From positions 186,001 through 250,000 of the forward strand of contig JACGCM010000465.1 in the NCBI GenBank assembly GCA_014058105.1: 64,000 bases of DNA, in the 5' to 3' direction. The DNA is from Kingdonia uniflora (Eukaryota; Streptophyta; Magnoliopsida; Ranunculales; Circaeasteraceae). Positions 9,219 to 21,742 of the stretch are shown piece by piece. The notes below the pieces were generated by a model, which did no database searches, was not told the origin of the DNA, and was given only the letters and a program-made list of their open reading frames with translations. How positions within the stretch are numbered: the first letter of the stretch is position 1; each line of letters begins with the position of its first letter. A program made the position numbers and the translations under genes.

Positions 9219-12200
9219 ATGGCGATCACCGGAGACGTGGAGAACAGTGGGCAAGAAGAAATAAGAGCGCCACTAATCGTTGTCGAACAAAGAAAAGACC
9301 ATTCCAACGGACAGCAAGAAGATGGTAGCAGCAAGAGTGAAAGTTTGTGGATTGTGTACTTGAGTACTATAGTTATTGTTTGGGGGTCTTTTGAATTTGG
9401 ATGTTGCGTAAGTTTTACATGATCTGTATTGGTTTTAGTTTCATTGGATATGGTTTAATGATTAGTGTGATTTGTAGGTTGGGTATTCTTCGCCTACTCA
9501 AGCTGCTATCAGAAAAGATCTCAATCTATCTTTATCACAGGTTTGTTTTTCTCATTCTAACTTATAGAATTACCTCAAAATTTTCAAAGAACAGCGATAT
9601 ACCTAAATAAATTGTTTGGAAATGCCCCTGATTCCTCAGTAGTTGTCAATACAAGATATCCATAGATAAAAAATTTCTGGCAAACTTTAGATCTATTTTA
9701 ATGTATCATGGTGTTTTCATGTTCTTCAAAAATGAATGCGGTTAATTTTAACAAATTATATGGATATATTGGAGTAGCATAATTGTAGAATTGCAAGTTT
9801 GTGTGTATTGTTCCGCTTGGTAAACTGGATTCATGTATAAGCGTAAAGCTTAGCCAATACAATGATCAGCAATAGCCAATCCAATCACAAACATCTCCGA
9901 TGTACCAAGCGGAGCCTATATCCATCCTATGACTCCAGTTCCCTCCTTTGGCGGTGTTGGATCCTCAACTGAAATTGACCAACACCGGCACGAGGGCTGG
10001 GCGTACCCAACTTTGGCTTGAGAGCTCAATTCCATCCTTAATTCTAATTTGACCCTAAATTCTCGTGTACCAAATGGTCTTAAGTTCTTATTTTAATAGA
10101 AATGATTTGATGAAGATAGAGATCCTCTTAAAACATGTCATAAGAAACTCTAGGCAAGACAGGTTTTATTCGTAGATCTCAAAGACACTTGAAATATGGA
10201 TGAACTCAATGTTTAGACATATATTTTGTTGAAGTCCTAGCTTATGCAAGTTTCTATTTATCCATTTTTCCTGACGGTATCTTCGTATGTAGTACTCCGT
10301 GTTTGGCTCCATATTGACAATTGGTGCAATGGTTGGCGCGATCACTAGTGGTCCCATTGCCGACTTTATTGGCCGGAAAGGGGTAAGATGAGCCAAAACT
10401 TCAACAAGATCTAATAAATTCAATCGTTATAGTTTTATTTTATTTTATTCGTATTACTTTGTTTGTATGAACATTCTAAACTATCGGGTTTGTTTCATGG
10501 AACCTGAAACAGGCAATGAGAACTTCACTTGCTTTCTGTGTTGCAGGATGGATTTCGATCTACTTCACTAAGGTTTGCTTCATTTTATAGTGCTATTAGT
10601 TTCTAATACTTTTGACTATAGAACTCACGCTGTATTAAGCATTTGGATATCATCTAAATTATTATTCCCTTGAACCTTAAAAGGGAGCTTTGGCCCTAGA
10701 CATTGGGAGACTTTCAACTGGATATGGAATGGGAGTATTCTCTTACGTGGTAAGAATCGTTTTCTTCTTTTTGAATTTGGTTTCACTTTATTGATTAAGC
10801 ATTAAGTGAACTATATTTATAGGCATCGCGAAATGGATTTACAGGTACCTGTTTTTATAGCTGAAATAGCACCCAAGGAAGTTCGAGGACGATTAACGAC
10901 ATTGAATCAGGTTTGCTGAACCTTGCCTCAAATAGGGTCATTTGATTGTTCAATAGTAACTGCATCACATCACTACACAATTACTTGAATGCTGTTAGAA
11001 GTTTGCATTAGATTATTCTACACAAAATCTTACATTTTTTGTCCGCTTACCATCTATATGTTTTACAGCTCATGATCGTCACTGGAGTGTCTGTTTCATT
11101 CATTATAGGGACAGTTCTAACATGGCGGGTTCTAGCTTTAACTGGTGAACTTTCCTAACTCTACTTAATTATGTATTCTCCTGAGATCCACAAAAATTTC
11201 AGAAGAACAACTATAATGAGCCTACATGCATGAAACTTGTCATGAGAAACTGATCCATGTGTGCTTGTCTTGTAGCACTAATTCCATGCCTTATTCTGCT
11301 TGTGGGGCTCTTCTTCATTCCAGAGTCTCCCAGATGGCTGGTAAGCAATTGCAATTAACAACATTTATTGTTTTTTATTAGGGGGTAAAAAAATTCTTTG
11401 AAGAGAAGCTAAAAAATTAAAATTATTCTTGCAGGCAAAAGTGGGACGCCAAAAAGATTTTGAAGTGGCGCTGCAGAAGCTTCGTGGAAAGGATGCTGAT
11501 ATTTCTCATGAAGCGTCTGAAATCCAAGTCCTTCTCAGCTCAAATACCTATTTACATTGAAATCTTAAGAAAATTATAAGATTAATTATATGCGAGAGAG
11601 ACTAAGTTGTTCTCACTTGGCAGGATTATATAAAAACACTTCAACACCTACCAAAAGCTAGAATGCTAGATTTATTTCAAAGGAGATACTTGCGTTCAGT
11701 CATTGTAAGCATCCCTCTGCTCCTCGTAATCCAAAGAACTTATTCTTACATGAAGTTTTTGTACTCCATGTAATATTGTCTTCTTCTTCTAATTCGACTA
11801 TTTTGAAACTTTTGCATATTGTAGAACCCGAAAGTACTACTAGATTTTTCTTCTATTTTTCACAAAAGCCTGAGGATACTGGTCGTTTAGGTTGCACTTT
11901 TTGTTGTGAATTACGTCGACTAACTCACACGCGGAATAACCCTTATATCTCCCAAGTTAACGGCACCGAAAATAAAATGAGAAAGAATAAAGTAAAGTAC
12001 AAGACAATATTTAATAGTGGAAATCCATAAGAATCAATACCACTCTTCGGCAGCGAGCCGACAATTCACTAGTAGAATTATAGAAGACAAATTACAACTC
12101 TCCCTCACACAAAATTCTCTCTTGAATTTTGCTCACAAAAGACTTAGATTAAACATAGAACATACATCTATATTTATTGGAAAAGAGTTACGAATTAGAA

Positions 12201-15200
12201 TCCTTGTGTAATTAGAAGTTGACTTCTTTTTCAAGTCATGCTAGAAATGGAAACCAACAACAACTCCTTTTGACTTTAGGAGTCCTAGGAGTTAAACTCC
12301 TACTCCAAGTTTGTCCAACAAAAGAGTACACAACATCTTTGCATCACGAACGTGTGCAGTATTTGAGGAGCCACACTCGACTCAAGTAAATCTAACTAAC
12401 AATTCTCCTCCTTGACGAAGAGTCGAGCCACAACCTTGTCTTCCACGAATTCCACATTGGCTTGACCTTTTTAATCAAACTGCCAACTCGCCACTGGAAC
12501 CGTGCGCCTTTCGGTGCTCAAAGATGTAGGATATTGACCAAATCTAAGCAATACTCAAACTTGGTCGACGAAACTACCTTAGTCAACATATCTGCCAGAT
12601 TCTCCTTCGTATCAATCTTCAACAAAGAGATATCGCCCATAGAAATCCATTGACGTATAAAATGATGCTTGATAGGAATGTGCTTCGTCTTCGAATGATA
12701 AACTTGGTTCTTTGCTAAATAAACGATACTCTCACTGTCATAGAAAATTTGTACCGTCTTCTGAAGAACACCAAAGTCACCAACTAACTATCCATAAAGC
12801 TTCTCTCGCTGCTTCCGTTGCCATTCTTCCGTCGTAGATAAAGACACTGTCGATTGCAGTATCGGCCTCAAACTAAGTAGACTACCCGCTAAAGTAAATA
12901 AATACCCAGACGTAGATCCACATAACCTCAAAGCTACCCTGCTGTACTACCGTTCCTATCATACATCAAACCCTCATCAGCCGTACCCATAAGGTACCTC
13001 AATAGAAACTTCATAGCCTGCTAATGCTCTTTTCTGGGATTAGCCATATAAAGGCTCACATACTGATAGCTTAGGCTATATCAGGACGAGTACAAATCAT
13101 AGCATACATCACACTACCCACATCACTCGCATACGAAACCTGAGCCATGTAGTCTCTCTCCTTCTCCGTACTAGGAAAATTTATCGCAGATAAACGAAAG
13201 TGGGCCGCTAGTAGAGTACTCATTGATATTTCTTCCTTCGTCCTAAATTGGGATATGACTTTCTCGAGATAAATTCATTGTGATAAGCACAACTACCCTT
13301 TCTTTCGATCGCGTCTAATCTCTATACCAAGGATCTTCTTTGCTATACCAAGGTCCTTCATCTCAAACTTTGCACTGAGTTGAGCCTTTACCTTGTTGAT
13401 CTCCACCATACTCTTTGTAGCCACGAGCATATCATCAACATATAACAGTAAGTAAATCAAAAAATCATCAGATTGTTGTTTAAAGTAAACACAACAATCA
13501 TACCCGCTACTCGTGAATCCATGTTTCACCATAAACGTGTCAAACTTCTTGTATTATTGCCTCGGAGACTGTTTCAGCACATACAATGATTTAGTAAGCT
13601 TACACACACTCTCTTCTTGACCTTGGACCACATAACCTTCTGGCTAACGCATATATATACATTCCTCAAGATCCCCATGTAAAAAAGTTGTCTTCAAATC
13701 GAGTTGCTCCAACTCAAAGATCATACAATGCATCTAGTGACAAAAGCAAGGCTTACTATTCTTCTTCAACGAACTCATCTCATCAGCCATAGCCGTCTTC
13801 CACTTCTCACTATCAACATCTGGAATGGCTTTGCGAAGAGTGGATGGCTTCTCACCAAATAGAATAACTGCATAAGCCGTTGTACAATTCATATTTGGTT
13901 CTTCTTCAGAACCGACTTCAGTACTAGGTTGTACCGAATCTTCATACCCGTAGCGTACTGGTGGAATACCCTGCGTCGATCGCTTCTTTCTCTAATTTGC
14001 CAAAGATGGCCCTTGTTGTTGTTGTATTTCGCTTCCCGTTATTACTAGAAGCTCTTGATGTTACTCCTGCTGATCTACCCCTTCTTTTTTAGCTTCATCT
14101 GAGTTAGGATCAAAAGAAGTAGCACTGGAGTATTTGTCTCCACCTATAGAACGTCAACCAAAACATCGTTTCGAGTCCCAACACTTGATGTTCCTGCTAC
14201 TGATCTACCCCTTCTTTTGTAGCTTCAATGAGTTGGGATCAAAAGAAGTAACCCCTGGAGTATTTGTCTTCACCTGCGGAACATCAACCAAAACATCGTT
14301 TCAAATCCCAACCTTCTTAAACATAAAATATTCGTCGAATGTCACATCTCTGCTGATTGCGATCTTCTACGACTCTGGACACCACAACCTGTATATACCT
14401 TTACACCTTTCTTAAACCCCACAAAAATAGCTTTCTAGAATCGAGGGTCGAGCTTATTTTCACGAACATGGTAATAAACTGGACACATAAAGACTCGTAA
14501 TCTGTAATCTGCTAAAGACCCCGATCATAACACATGCGGTGTTTTGCAATCAATCGATGTAGAAGGAGATTGAATGATTCATTAACAAGCAATATCAACT
14601 GCTTCACCCTAGAACTTTCTATCCAATCCAGAGTTAGATAACATTCATCATACCTTCTCCAGTATAGTACGATTCAGCCGTTCTGCAACTCCATTTTGTT
14701 GTGGAGTTTTATCTACAAACCAATGTCGAGTTATTCCTTCAACCTCACAGACTCATGGAGAGGATCGTTTTTGTACTCACCTCCATTATCAGACCGAATT
14801 CGCTTAATGCTCCTCCCCATCTGCTTCTCAACTTTGGCCTGAAACTACTAAAAAATATCACAAACTTGATATTTCATCTTCATTAGGTATACCCATACAT
14901 AATGCAAAAAATCATCAGTAAATGTGACAAAGTACCTGGAACCGCCTTTCGATGTAACTGTCGAATGATCCTATACATCGGAATGTATGTAATCAAGAGT
15001 GCCCCTAGTTTAGTAAATACCTTTGCTAAATTTGAGCCGATGTTGTTTCCCAAAAATGCACTGCTCACACAACTCCAACTTCTCAACTTTCACATCTCCA
15101 AGCAAGTCTTGTTTGCTTAATACCTCAAGCTCTCTTTAACTCATATCCATAACCACATATGCCATAAATAAGATGAGTCGACCGCTTTAGTAATTGCAAC

Positions 15201-18200
15201 TCCACCTTGAGCAGTACTTCCTACTAGAACATCAAAGTTGTTATTGTTAATGTTACCGCGCATGACTACCAAAGAACCACAAACCACCTTCATCTGAACG
15301 TTACCCGAAATAGATCTGTAACCCAGTCTGTCTAAAGTAGCAGGAGAAATAAGATTCCTACTTAAATCCGGAACATGCCGCACCTTTGTCAATGTCCGCA
15401 CAATCCCATCATGCATCTTGATATTAATCAATCTTATGCCAACAGTTTCACTATTGACAGTGTTATTGCCCATTGTAACTGATTGTCCATTCAACTCCTC
15501 ATAGGAATCAAACCTCCCTTATGGGACACATATGATATGAACATGCACTATCCAAGATCCACTCATCACAAGTTGATGAACTGAGATTACATACCGACAA
15601 AATCATGCCTTCCGAACTATTCGAGTCTTCAGCAATACTAGCCGAATCTTTGCGATCTTTCTTCGGTTGCCCTTTTGAAGGACAATCTCGCTTAAAGTGG
15701 CCCAACTTTCCGCGCTCAAAGCATTCGAGGTTCTTCCTAGATCGAGACTTTGACTAAGAAGAGTCTCTCCCGTTCTTTCTTCCCTTAGTCCTTCCCAATA
15801 CCACCAAACCCTCGGCTTGATTGGTTTCCCTTGTAGCCTTCCTTCTTTCTTAATCAAAAATTAGGATACTAGAAACATCACCAAACTTAAGAGCTTCCTT
15901 ACTGTAAATTATCGTCTGTTTCAGGTGCTCATAAGAACTGGGAAGCAACTTTAGAAGAATAAAGGCTTGGTCCTCATCTTTTGTCTCCTTTCCTTGCTCA
16001 AAAAGATTTGCAACCAACTTTGTATATCCGTTACAATGGTCCACCATTGAAGTCCCTGTCTTGAAAGTATTGGAGAAAAGAGCGAGTTTTTCATTTACCC
16101 ACATAGTTAGAGACCTGGACAAATACTCATCGAAGAGTTTTGTCCGCAAAGTCGATGTCGACTTCTTCGTCACGACCTTATGCTTGATCTCCTTAGATAA
16201 ACACATCCGAATCGCGTTACACGCCTGCAAATCATACTCCTCCCACTCTAGATCTGTTATCTCTTTTGGTTTCGCCTCTTTTCCCAACAAAGCCTTCTGT
16301 AAATTATCTCTCACCAAGAGATCTTTAACTTCGCATTGCCAAATACCACCAAAGTTAATTTTACCATCAAATTTCTCCACATCGAACTTCGCGCCCGTTT
16401 TATTCTTCTTTCACGTCATTGAGAACTTCTTGGAATTAGGGTTTGGATCACATCAACCTAAGTCCTTTTATACCAATTGTTGCGAATTGCATCGACTAAC
16501 TCACACGCGGAATAACTCTTAGATCCCCCCGAGTTAACGACACCGAAAATAAAATGAGAAAGAAGAAAGTAAAGCACAAGACAATATTCATTAGTAGAAA
16601 TCCCTAAGGATTAAAACCACTCTTCGGCGGCGAGCCGGTAATTCACTAGTAGAATTATAGAAGAAAAATTACAACTCTCCCTCACACAAATTTCTCTCTT
16701 GAATTTTGCTCACGAAGAACTTGGATTAAACACAGAACATACCTCTATATTTATAGGAAAAGAGTTACTAATTAGAATCATTGTGTGATTAGAAGTTGGC
16801 TTCTTTGCTTGAAATAGAAACCAACAACAGCTCCTTTTGACTTTAGGAGTCTTAGGAGTTTAACTCCTACTCAAGGGATATCCAACCCAAAAATTTCTAA
16901 TAACACAACCTCCTTGCATCACGAACGTGTGCGGTATTCGAGGAGCCACGCTCGACTCGAGTAAATCTAACTAACACTTTTCACCAAGTATAGTGCAAAG
17001 CTTATCCAGTTCGAGTTACTATATTCTCTGAGTAGTTTGAACTCTTTCTTCTGACTTTAAGCATAGTGAATACCAGCCCATGTTACCTATATATGTATAT
17101 ATTTGTGTATTTTACCTTTTTTCTAATTTGTGGTTCTCTCTCAGCATTAAAGTAACCTATATCAAGCTCTTTCGGAAGTTCAACCTGCACAGTGCTTAAC
17201 AAATAATGTTGATGCTTTATCCATTTGCTACTTCTTGTTCTCATTCATAACCGAATTTTTCTTTCTAATCCGTTTCATGTTTTTTTACCTCATATGGTAA
17301 TCTTAGGCTCTTGAGATTCGAGAAACACAATTATTCTTGACCTTCATTTCCATAAAGCATTGCTGATCTTTCATTTCTCATTTAATGCTTCTAAGTTTTC
17401 CATATTAGACGGATTGGTACTCATCCTTCGTATAACACACCATACAATACAAGTATCTCCAGTTCAGCCATAATGTTATGGAAACAACCTTATTAAGTTC
17501 TCTAAACACAACCTATGCTAATAAAAAGAAAAGAAAATCACTCCTGTCAGGTGCCTATGGTGAAAAACTTTTTCTACCAACTACCCTCTCTAGTCCCTGA
17601 AAATTTAAACGATAAAACTTGCAGTCCAAAGCAGCCTTCAAGATCATTTTACATTCATGCTACATCTTATTATATGTTTGACAAAGTAAGCATTCATGAT
17701 CAGATAGGAGTCGGGTTAATGGTTTGTCAACAATTTGGAGGAATCAACGGAGTATGCTTCTACGTCAGCGATATTTTTGTTTCTGCAGGTAAAGATAACT
17801 TGTCTAATTTGTAGAAAATCTCACAAGCTTACACTCAGTGGCCCAATAACCAGTTGAAAATTTCAGTGTTTTACAGAATATAATCAATAAGGCAATGTAC
17901 CTATATTATACGAAAATTTTAAGATATTATGTAATCATCTTATTAATACTTTGCTCTGTTATCCTTAATTACTCAGGTTTTCCTGCAAACCTTGGAACCA
18001 TAATTTACGCTATTCTTCAGGTTTATATCTATCTCCCTTGCAATTTAAATATTATCCTGCTGTTTAAAAATATTCAAACCTGTTTTGCAGGTTGTTGTAA
18101 CAGCATTGGGGGCAAGCATGATAGATAAAGCTGGAAGAAGAGCTCTTCTACTGGTAGGCAGCTTGTCTCAAAGTGCTAATTCTTATAGAGTTCTATACAC

Positions 18201-19542
18201 ATGCCCCATTATTACCTGATCTACCTCAGTTTATTTAAACTTAACCATTTTCATTCAAATTGACCCCCTTCCGAAGATTAGCCTTGTTTTGGGTTTGCGA
18301 CTATGAACTTTTAGCTTGCAATTTACTCTTTCATGAATGTAACGTCTTATATTGCCATTTTAGATTTCTGGAACAGGATTGGTCATAGGTTGCGTGTTAA
18401 CTGCAGTTTCATTCTACTTGAAGGTAGCTACTAAACATACCTATTAATCTGGCTTTCTTTCCTTTAGATCTTTGTCTAACACGTGTCCAATCCTTTATGA
18501 TTTAGGCTCATGAATTATCACTAGATTCCGTCCCTTTACTCGCTGTAGCCGGCGTATTGGTAAACATTCAAAACTAGTAATAGAAATTCTGGTTACTTTA
18601 GAATCATGGTGTTAGCTTATTAATAACATTTTCTTGGGCCTCAGGTATACATAGGATCTTTCTCTATAGGAATGGGTGCAGTCCCTTGGGTTGTAATGTC
18701 TGAGGTAATTTGATTGTTAAAATCCAATTATATATTTTGATCCATTATATCGAACAATATATGGATCACGTCCCAAAATTAATTTCATTTCATTGCAGAT
18801 ATTCCCAATAAACGTTAAGGGAGTAGCAGGAAGCCTAGCAACATTAGTGAATTGGTTCGGTTCATGGGTTGTTTCCTATACTTTCAACTATCTTATGAGC
18901 TGGAGCTCCTATGGTATTTCATTCTATTCTCCGTTAAACATTAAAAATGTCATGAAGCTTTAGGGATAGATCAGAAGCTGGGAAGCAAAAAACTATGGTT
19001 TGCATAGTTTTACTCAATCACGCTACTGTGACTTCCTATCTTTACCTCGGCACATAGTTGCAAGTAAACCTACATGTAAAAAGAAAAGAAGAAAAGAAAT
19101 AAAAATCAGCCTTGCAGTGTTGAGTTGCTGAAATCATCCTATAAATAACGAAAACCAATCTTCTTTTGCCCGAACTCAAAGATTTAAGCTCAAACTCAGG
19201 GTAAACAGTCCCATATACAAACTTTGTTATCAACAGAAAACTTAAGTAACTAAGGATGCTATAGTCTTCACTATTTAGCTCAAGATAGTACATTTGCAAC
19301 CCACCAGAGGGATTCAAATGCACTTTAGAAGGACCTTATTGCTTTGCAAAACACCTATTGGTTAAATAGATCCTATGGCTATAATTATGTATAAAAGGAG
19401 GTTTGGTTTGGTTTTAATTTCAGGTACCTTTATCATCTATGCGGTGGTTAATATACTAGCCATAATATTTATGGCGACATATGTACCTGAAACGAAGGGG
19501 AGAACTCTAGAAGAAATTCAAGCTGCAATCAACAAATCATAG
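9219..19542 (+). CDS. ERD6-like monosaccharide transporter, 18 exons, 482 aa
   Basis: Major facilitator sugar/H+ symporter of the ERD6-like group, in Arabidopsis usually placed in the vacuolar membrane. Exons: 9219-9407, 9478-9540, 10293-10382, 10513-10572, 10684-10749, 10845-10910, 11069-11144, 11276-11340, 11435-11527, 11624-11704, 17704-17788, 17978-18021, 18091-18153, 18364-18423, 18506-18559, 18645-18704, 18799-18913, 19424-19542. They sum to 1449 nt and all phases agree. The hydrophilic acidic N-terminus (about 45 aa) is followed by 12 expected membrane segments. Family motifs are present: '[12 protein letters not shown]', 'DFIGRKG', 'PESPRWL' in the central loop, 'QQFGGING', 'DKAGRR' and '[12 protein letters not shown]' at the C-terminus. 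No stop or frameshift is seen. Exon 9 has a weak donor (GTCCTT). Intron 10 is 6 kb because of a copia insertion; splicing across it is inferred, not shown. Confidence 0.93.
9812..9913. repeat. MITE-like 102-bp palindrome in transporter intron 2
   Basis: TCCGCTTGGTA (9812-9822) and its exact reverse complement (9903-9913) bound the segment. The right end plus nine more bases recurs at 2100-2119. No target-site duplication was established, so the class is unknown. Confidence 0.4.
11902..12401 (-). repeat. 3' LTR of the intronic copia element
   Basis: Direct-repeat partner of 16478-16976, TG...CA ends, next to the minus-strand polypurine tract at about 12402-12420. Confidence 0.88.
13260..13980 (-). 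pseudogene. Copia reverse transcriptase fragment
   Basis: The clearest open segment (13532-13293) reads '[12 protein letters not shown]' followed by the catalytic 'YVDDMLVA' and '[16 protein letters not shown]', a typical Ty1/copia RT core. Upstream sequence to about 13980 continues the domain with stops (for example 'GYERVC'-like regions are no longer readable). Downstream (12.6-12.9 kb) only traces of RNase H remain. It cannot give an intact polyprotein. Confidence 0.8.
15141..15494 (-). pseudogene. Copia protease/GAG-pre-integrase segment
   Basis: Contains '[21 protein letters not shown]', the conserved stretch that follows the aspartic protease in plant copia polyproteins, then 'YLWHMWL' close to the GAG-pre-integrase His motif. 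The integrase core expected at about 14.4-15.1 kb is present only as interrupted frames. Confidence 0.75.
15508..15857 (-). pseudogene. Copia gag zinc knuckle and protease start
   Basis: The knuckle reads [14 protein letters not shown] (near 15685-15730), so the second Cys of the CX2CX4HX4C pattern is Arg. It is followed by a Lys-rich linker and '[13 protein letters not shown]', the active-site region of copia protease (D-S-A). A frameshift separates this part from the preceding frame. Confidence 0.75.
15850..16380 (-). pseudogene. Copia gag polyprotein N-terminal part
   Basis: A 176-codon open segment beginning '[22 protein letters not shown]', matching the gag of common plant copia elements (UBN2/Retrotran_gag type): '[22 protein letters not shown]' and '[16 protein letters not shown]' follow in the expected order. 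It runs directly from near the 5' LTR leader. It is open but ends at a stop before the zinc knuckle, which lies in another frame. Confidence 0.8.
16478..16976 (-). repeat. 5' LTR of the intronic copia element
   Basis: Partner of 11902-12401. The minus-strand transcript would start here and run antisense to the transporter gene. Confidence 0.88.
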
Positions 19543-19587
19543 AGAAGATCAAAATTTATTATTTGAAGATTTGAGTTAGATTAAAAC

Positions 19588-19593
19588 AATAAA
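19588..19593 (+). terminator. Possible polyadenylation signal of the transporter gene
   Basis: AATAAA, 46 bp after the stop codon. Position and sequence fit a plant near-upstream element, though plants tolerate many variants. Confidence 0.4.
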
Positions 19594-20290
19594 TGAGCAA
19601 GTTTGTGGTTTGATTTTTATCGTGTAAAGCTTAGAGATTACTTCGGGCAATTAAATTGTTGTGTGAGGGTTAGGTCGATGACCCCTGCCTGTTTATCAAT
19701 GAAGAAAGAGAATTAAAAAAGATGACCTCAAGGATTAAAGCAAAGGACTACCCACCTTCGCTAGAAAGATGACCTCAGGGATAGATTCTTGAGTCTTGGC
19801 AGAATATTTCCTTATCTTTTGCAGGAAGGACACAGCTAATCAAGTATCTTAGCGGTAACATACCAACATCTTGGATAAACATAGTTCATTTACGTTCAAA
19901 TTGGGTCAGTATTATGAATGGAGTCAGGATCCGGGGACAAAAAATGAAAATTGTTCCTAACACTCCAATTATAACGTCATATTTAATTAGATTGGTCCCT
20001 GCAGCGTCGACACTAGCAACCTGGCAGAAAAAGAAAATGAACTAGATTTATACGGGAAGGGTGTTATCAAGTTTTGTTGCATCTTATCCTGCAGGCTGCA
20101 GGTTTGTTGCATCTCATTTGTAAGTTCTACACACAAATGCTAGTATTTCTCAGCGTCAAGCCCCACGAGAAACATCTCCAAAAACTGAGAAAAGTTTATG
20201 CAGAATCCCAAAATAATGTTAGACAATTAGCAAAAGAACTGCAGAAAAACTGAAATCAGGAAGTAGAAGGGATATAAAGATTCAATGCCT
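19594..20290. other. Intergenic, nothing recognised
   Basis: Short interrupted frames only. Part is probably the 3' UTR of the transporter gene. Confidence 0.4.
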
Positions 20291-20937
20291 CTGTGATACT
20301 TTGAAGTTTGAAGTTGACACGGCCCTAACCGGGACCGCCTCTACAGTTCCCGGAGTGCAGCGGAATAAGGGACCGTGCGGCGTACACGGACGCGCGGTCA
20401 GCGTGTACCAGCCATCTTCACGGGCGCGGCGCGCCAGTGGCATACAACCCACGGATGCTAGAGCGACATCCGGATAATCCTGGATACTCGTGAGGGGTCA
20501 TCGAATATGTATTCGGTATAGGCAACAACGCTGAAGGTTCCCTCAATAATCCATACAGCGTAATCTCTCACGACGCGCGCGAGATACGGAAAGCACACCT
20601 GTCCTGTAGCGGATCAGGGTAGCTCAATTTGCCGGTTTCCACATAAGGGACTCATATCTCAATAGGCGACGAGGCGGTGCGTCTCGGATAGCCCGCGGGG
20701 CATAGCGGCGCCATATGAAGCCCTTTATTGAAAACTGGCCCGCATTGCGAGGCAATGTCCCCTGGCCTTCCCTAGGCCTAGGAGAACTCATAACTATCCC
20801 TTGTAGATAGTCCATGAGCCAGGGTCCTTTATGACCAAGCATTAAAGCTCTTTTAGTCATGGGGAGGATCGGACCAAGGTTCCTCCTTAATATAGTTACC
20901 AAGTAAATAGTTAACTTCCAAAAGGAAACGTTAAAAC
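20291..20937 (-). other. GC-rich island with an unknown minus-strand frame
   Basis: Base composition is clearly more GC-rich and CpG-rich than the surroundings, especially 20310-20470 (strings such as GCGCGGCGCGCC). A 92-codon frame reads 20902-20624 on the minus strand and stops. In another minus-strand frame, codons from about 20480 to 20310 are open ('REDGWYTLTARPCTPHG'). No domain is recognised. It may be a fragment of a transposon gene or a transferred sequence. Confidence 0.3.
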
Positions 20938-21560
20938 ATGAGACGAAGCGTACTGGACCTTTTCGCCCCCTTAACTGAATCCGATTTCGACGAAACTTGG
21001 CGTGCTGCTATATTAGGATATAGAGAACAAATACATTCGGACAGAACTCAAAACGCTCGGGTGGATTTGGCCGGCGTTCAGTAGGTCGTCACAGAAGTCA
21101 AATGTGATCTTAAAACAACTCGGATCCTTTCTGATAAAAAAAATTATATTTTCTAGGCTGCACTACTGAAGAAGAGGTGTGAAGAAGGAAAATTGGCAGA
21201 GATAACCAATCTAGGATACTTGATAAGCTCCAATTGGAGTTCAAACATGCAAGAAAGAGTTCCATTCTGAGCCTCAAGAAGAACTTCGACGAGTTGAGAG
21301 AAACTCTGGCAATGTAAGAGACCCCCTTAGATTTGCAAACTCGAAAAGAATCTGGAAAGAACTAAAATAGATTTGGCTGCTCTGAAATCGACCCTTAAAA
21401 ATAGCAAAAATAAAATAAAATGAATATACTTTGAAGATGTGAAAAGGTCAATAGGATGCGGTTGAAACGATTTACAAGGAATAACAAGTTTTCAGGAAAC
21501 CATAGACAATATGAGTAAACAGTTGAAAATACTTGGAAAGATAACAAGATAAATGACAAT
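20938..21560 (+). pseudogene. Decayed coiled-coil protein frame, second copy type
   Basis: Starts ATG 20938 with 'MRRSVLDLFAPLTESDFDETWRAAILGYREQ', stopping at about 21082. After the stop and shifts, helical charged segments ('RCEEGKLAEI', 'LKKNFDELRETLAM') can be followed to about 21560. The composition resembles the frame at 35-916, so the two may belong to one repeat-borne gene family. That relation is a guess from composition, not alignment. Non-functional. Confidence 0.35.
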
Positions 21561-21742
21561 TTTATCATTTATGGCTTTTATGCTCCAACATCTCAAGAAT
21601 CTACATATAGAATGCCGCAAAAAGATGTTTTATAACAACAAATTCCCATTCTAGCGCATTAATAAAATAACAAAACAAATTACGCTCCCCTAGCATTTAT
21701 AATCAAGTGTAAAATAAGAATAAAAGATTATAGTAGACAGTG

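Larger units (their letters stand above)
11902..16976 (-). mobile_element. Ty1/copia LTR retrotransposon in transporter intron 10
   Basis: Two LTRs of about 500 bp (11902-12401 and 16478-16976) begin TG and end CA. The insertion is flanked by a perfect 5-bp duplication CTTTT (11897-11901 and 16977-16981). Coding order gag, protease, integrase, RT, RNase H reads on the minus strand, opposite to the host gene. The LTRs differ at many positions (by eye more than one in ten), so the insertion is old. All ORFs are broken. A primer-binding-site-like TGGTATAAAAGG lies just inside the right (5') LTR, and a polypurine AAGGAGGAGAA (minus strand) lies inside the left (3') LTR. Confidence 0.9.

Noticed and set aside
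16061..16522. 153-codon plus-strand frame
   Set aside because: Antisense shadow of the copia gag frame; no family resemblance.
19042..19323. 93-codon minus-strand frame in transporter intron 17
   Set aside because: Lies in an intron, no recognisable motif, length within chance for AT-rich DNA.
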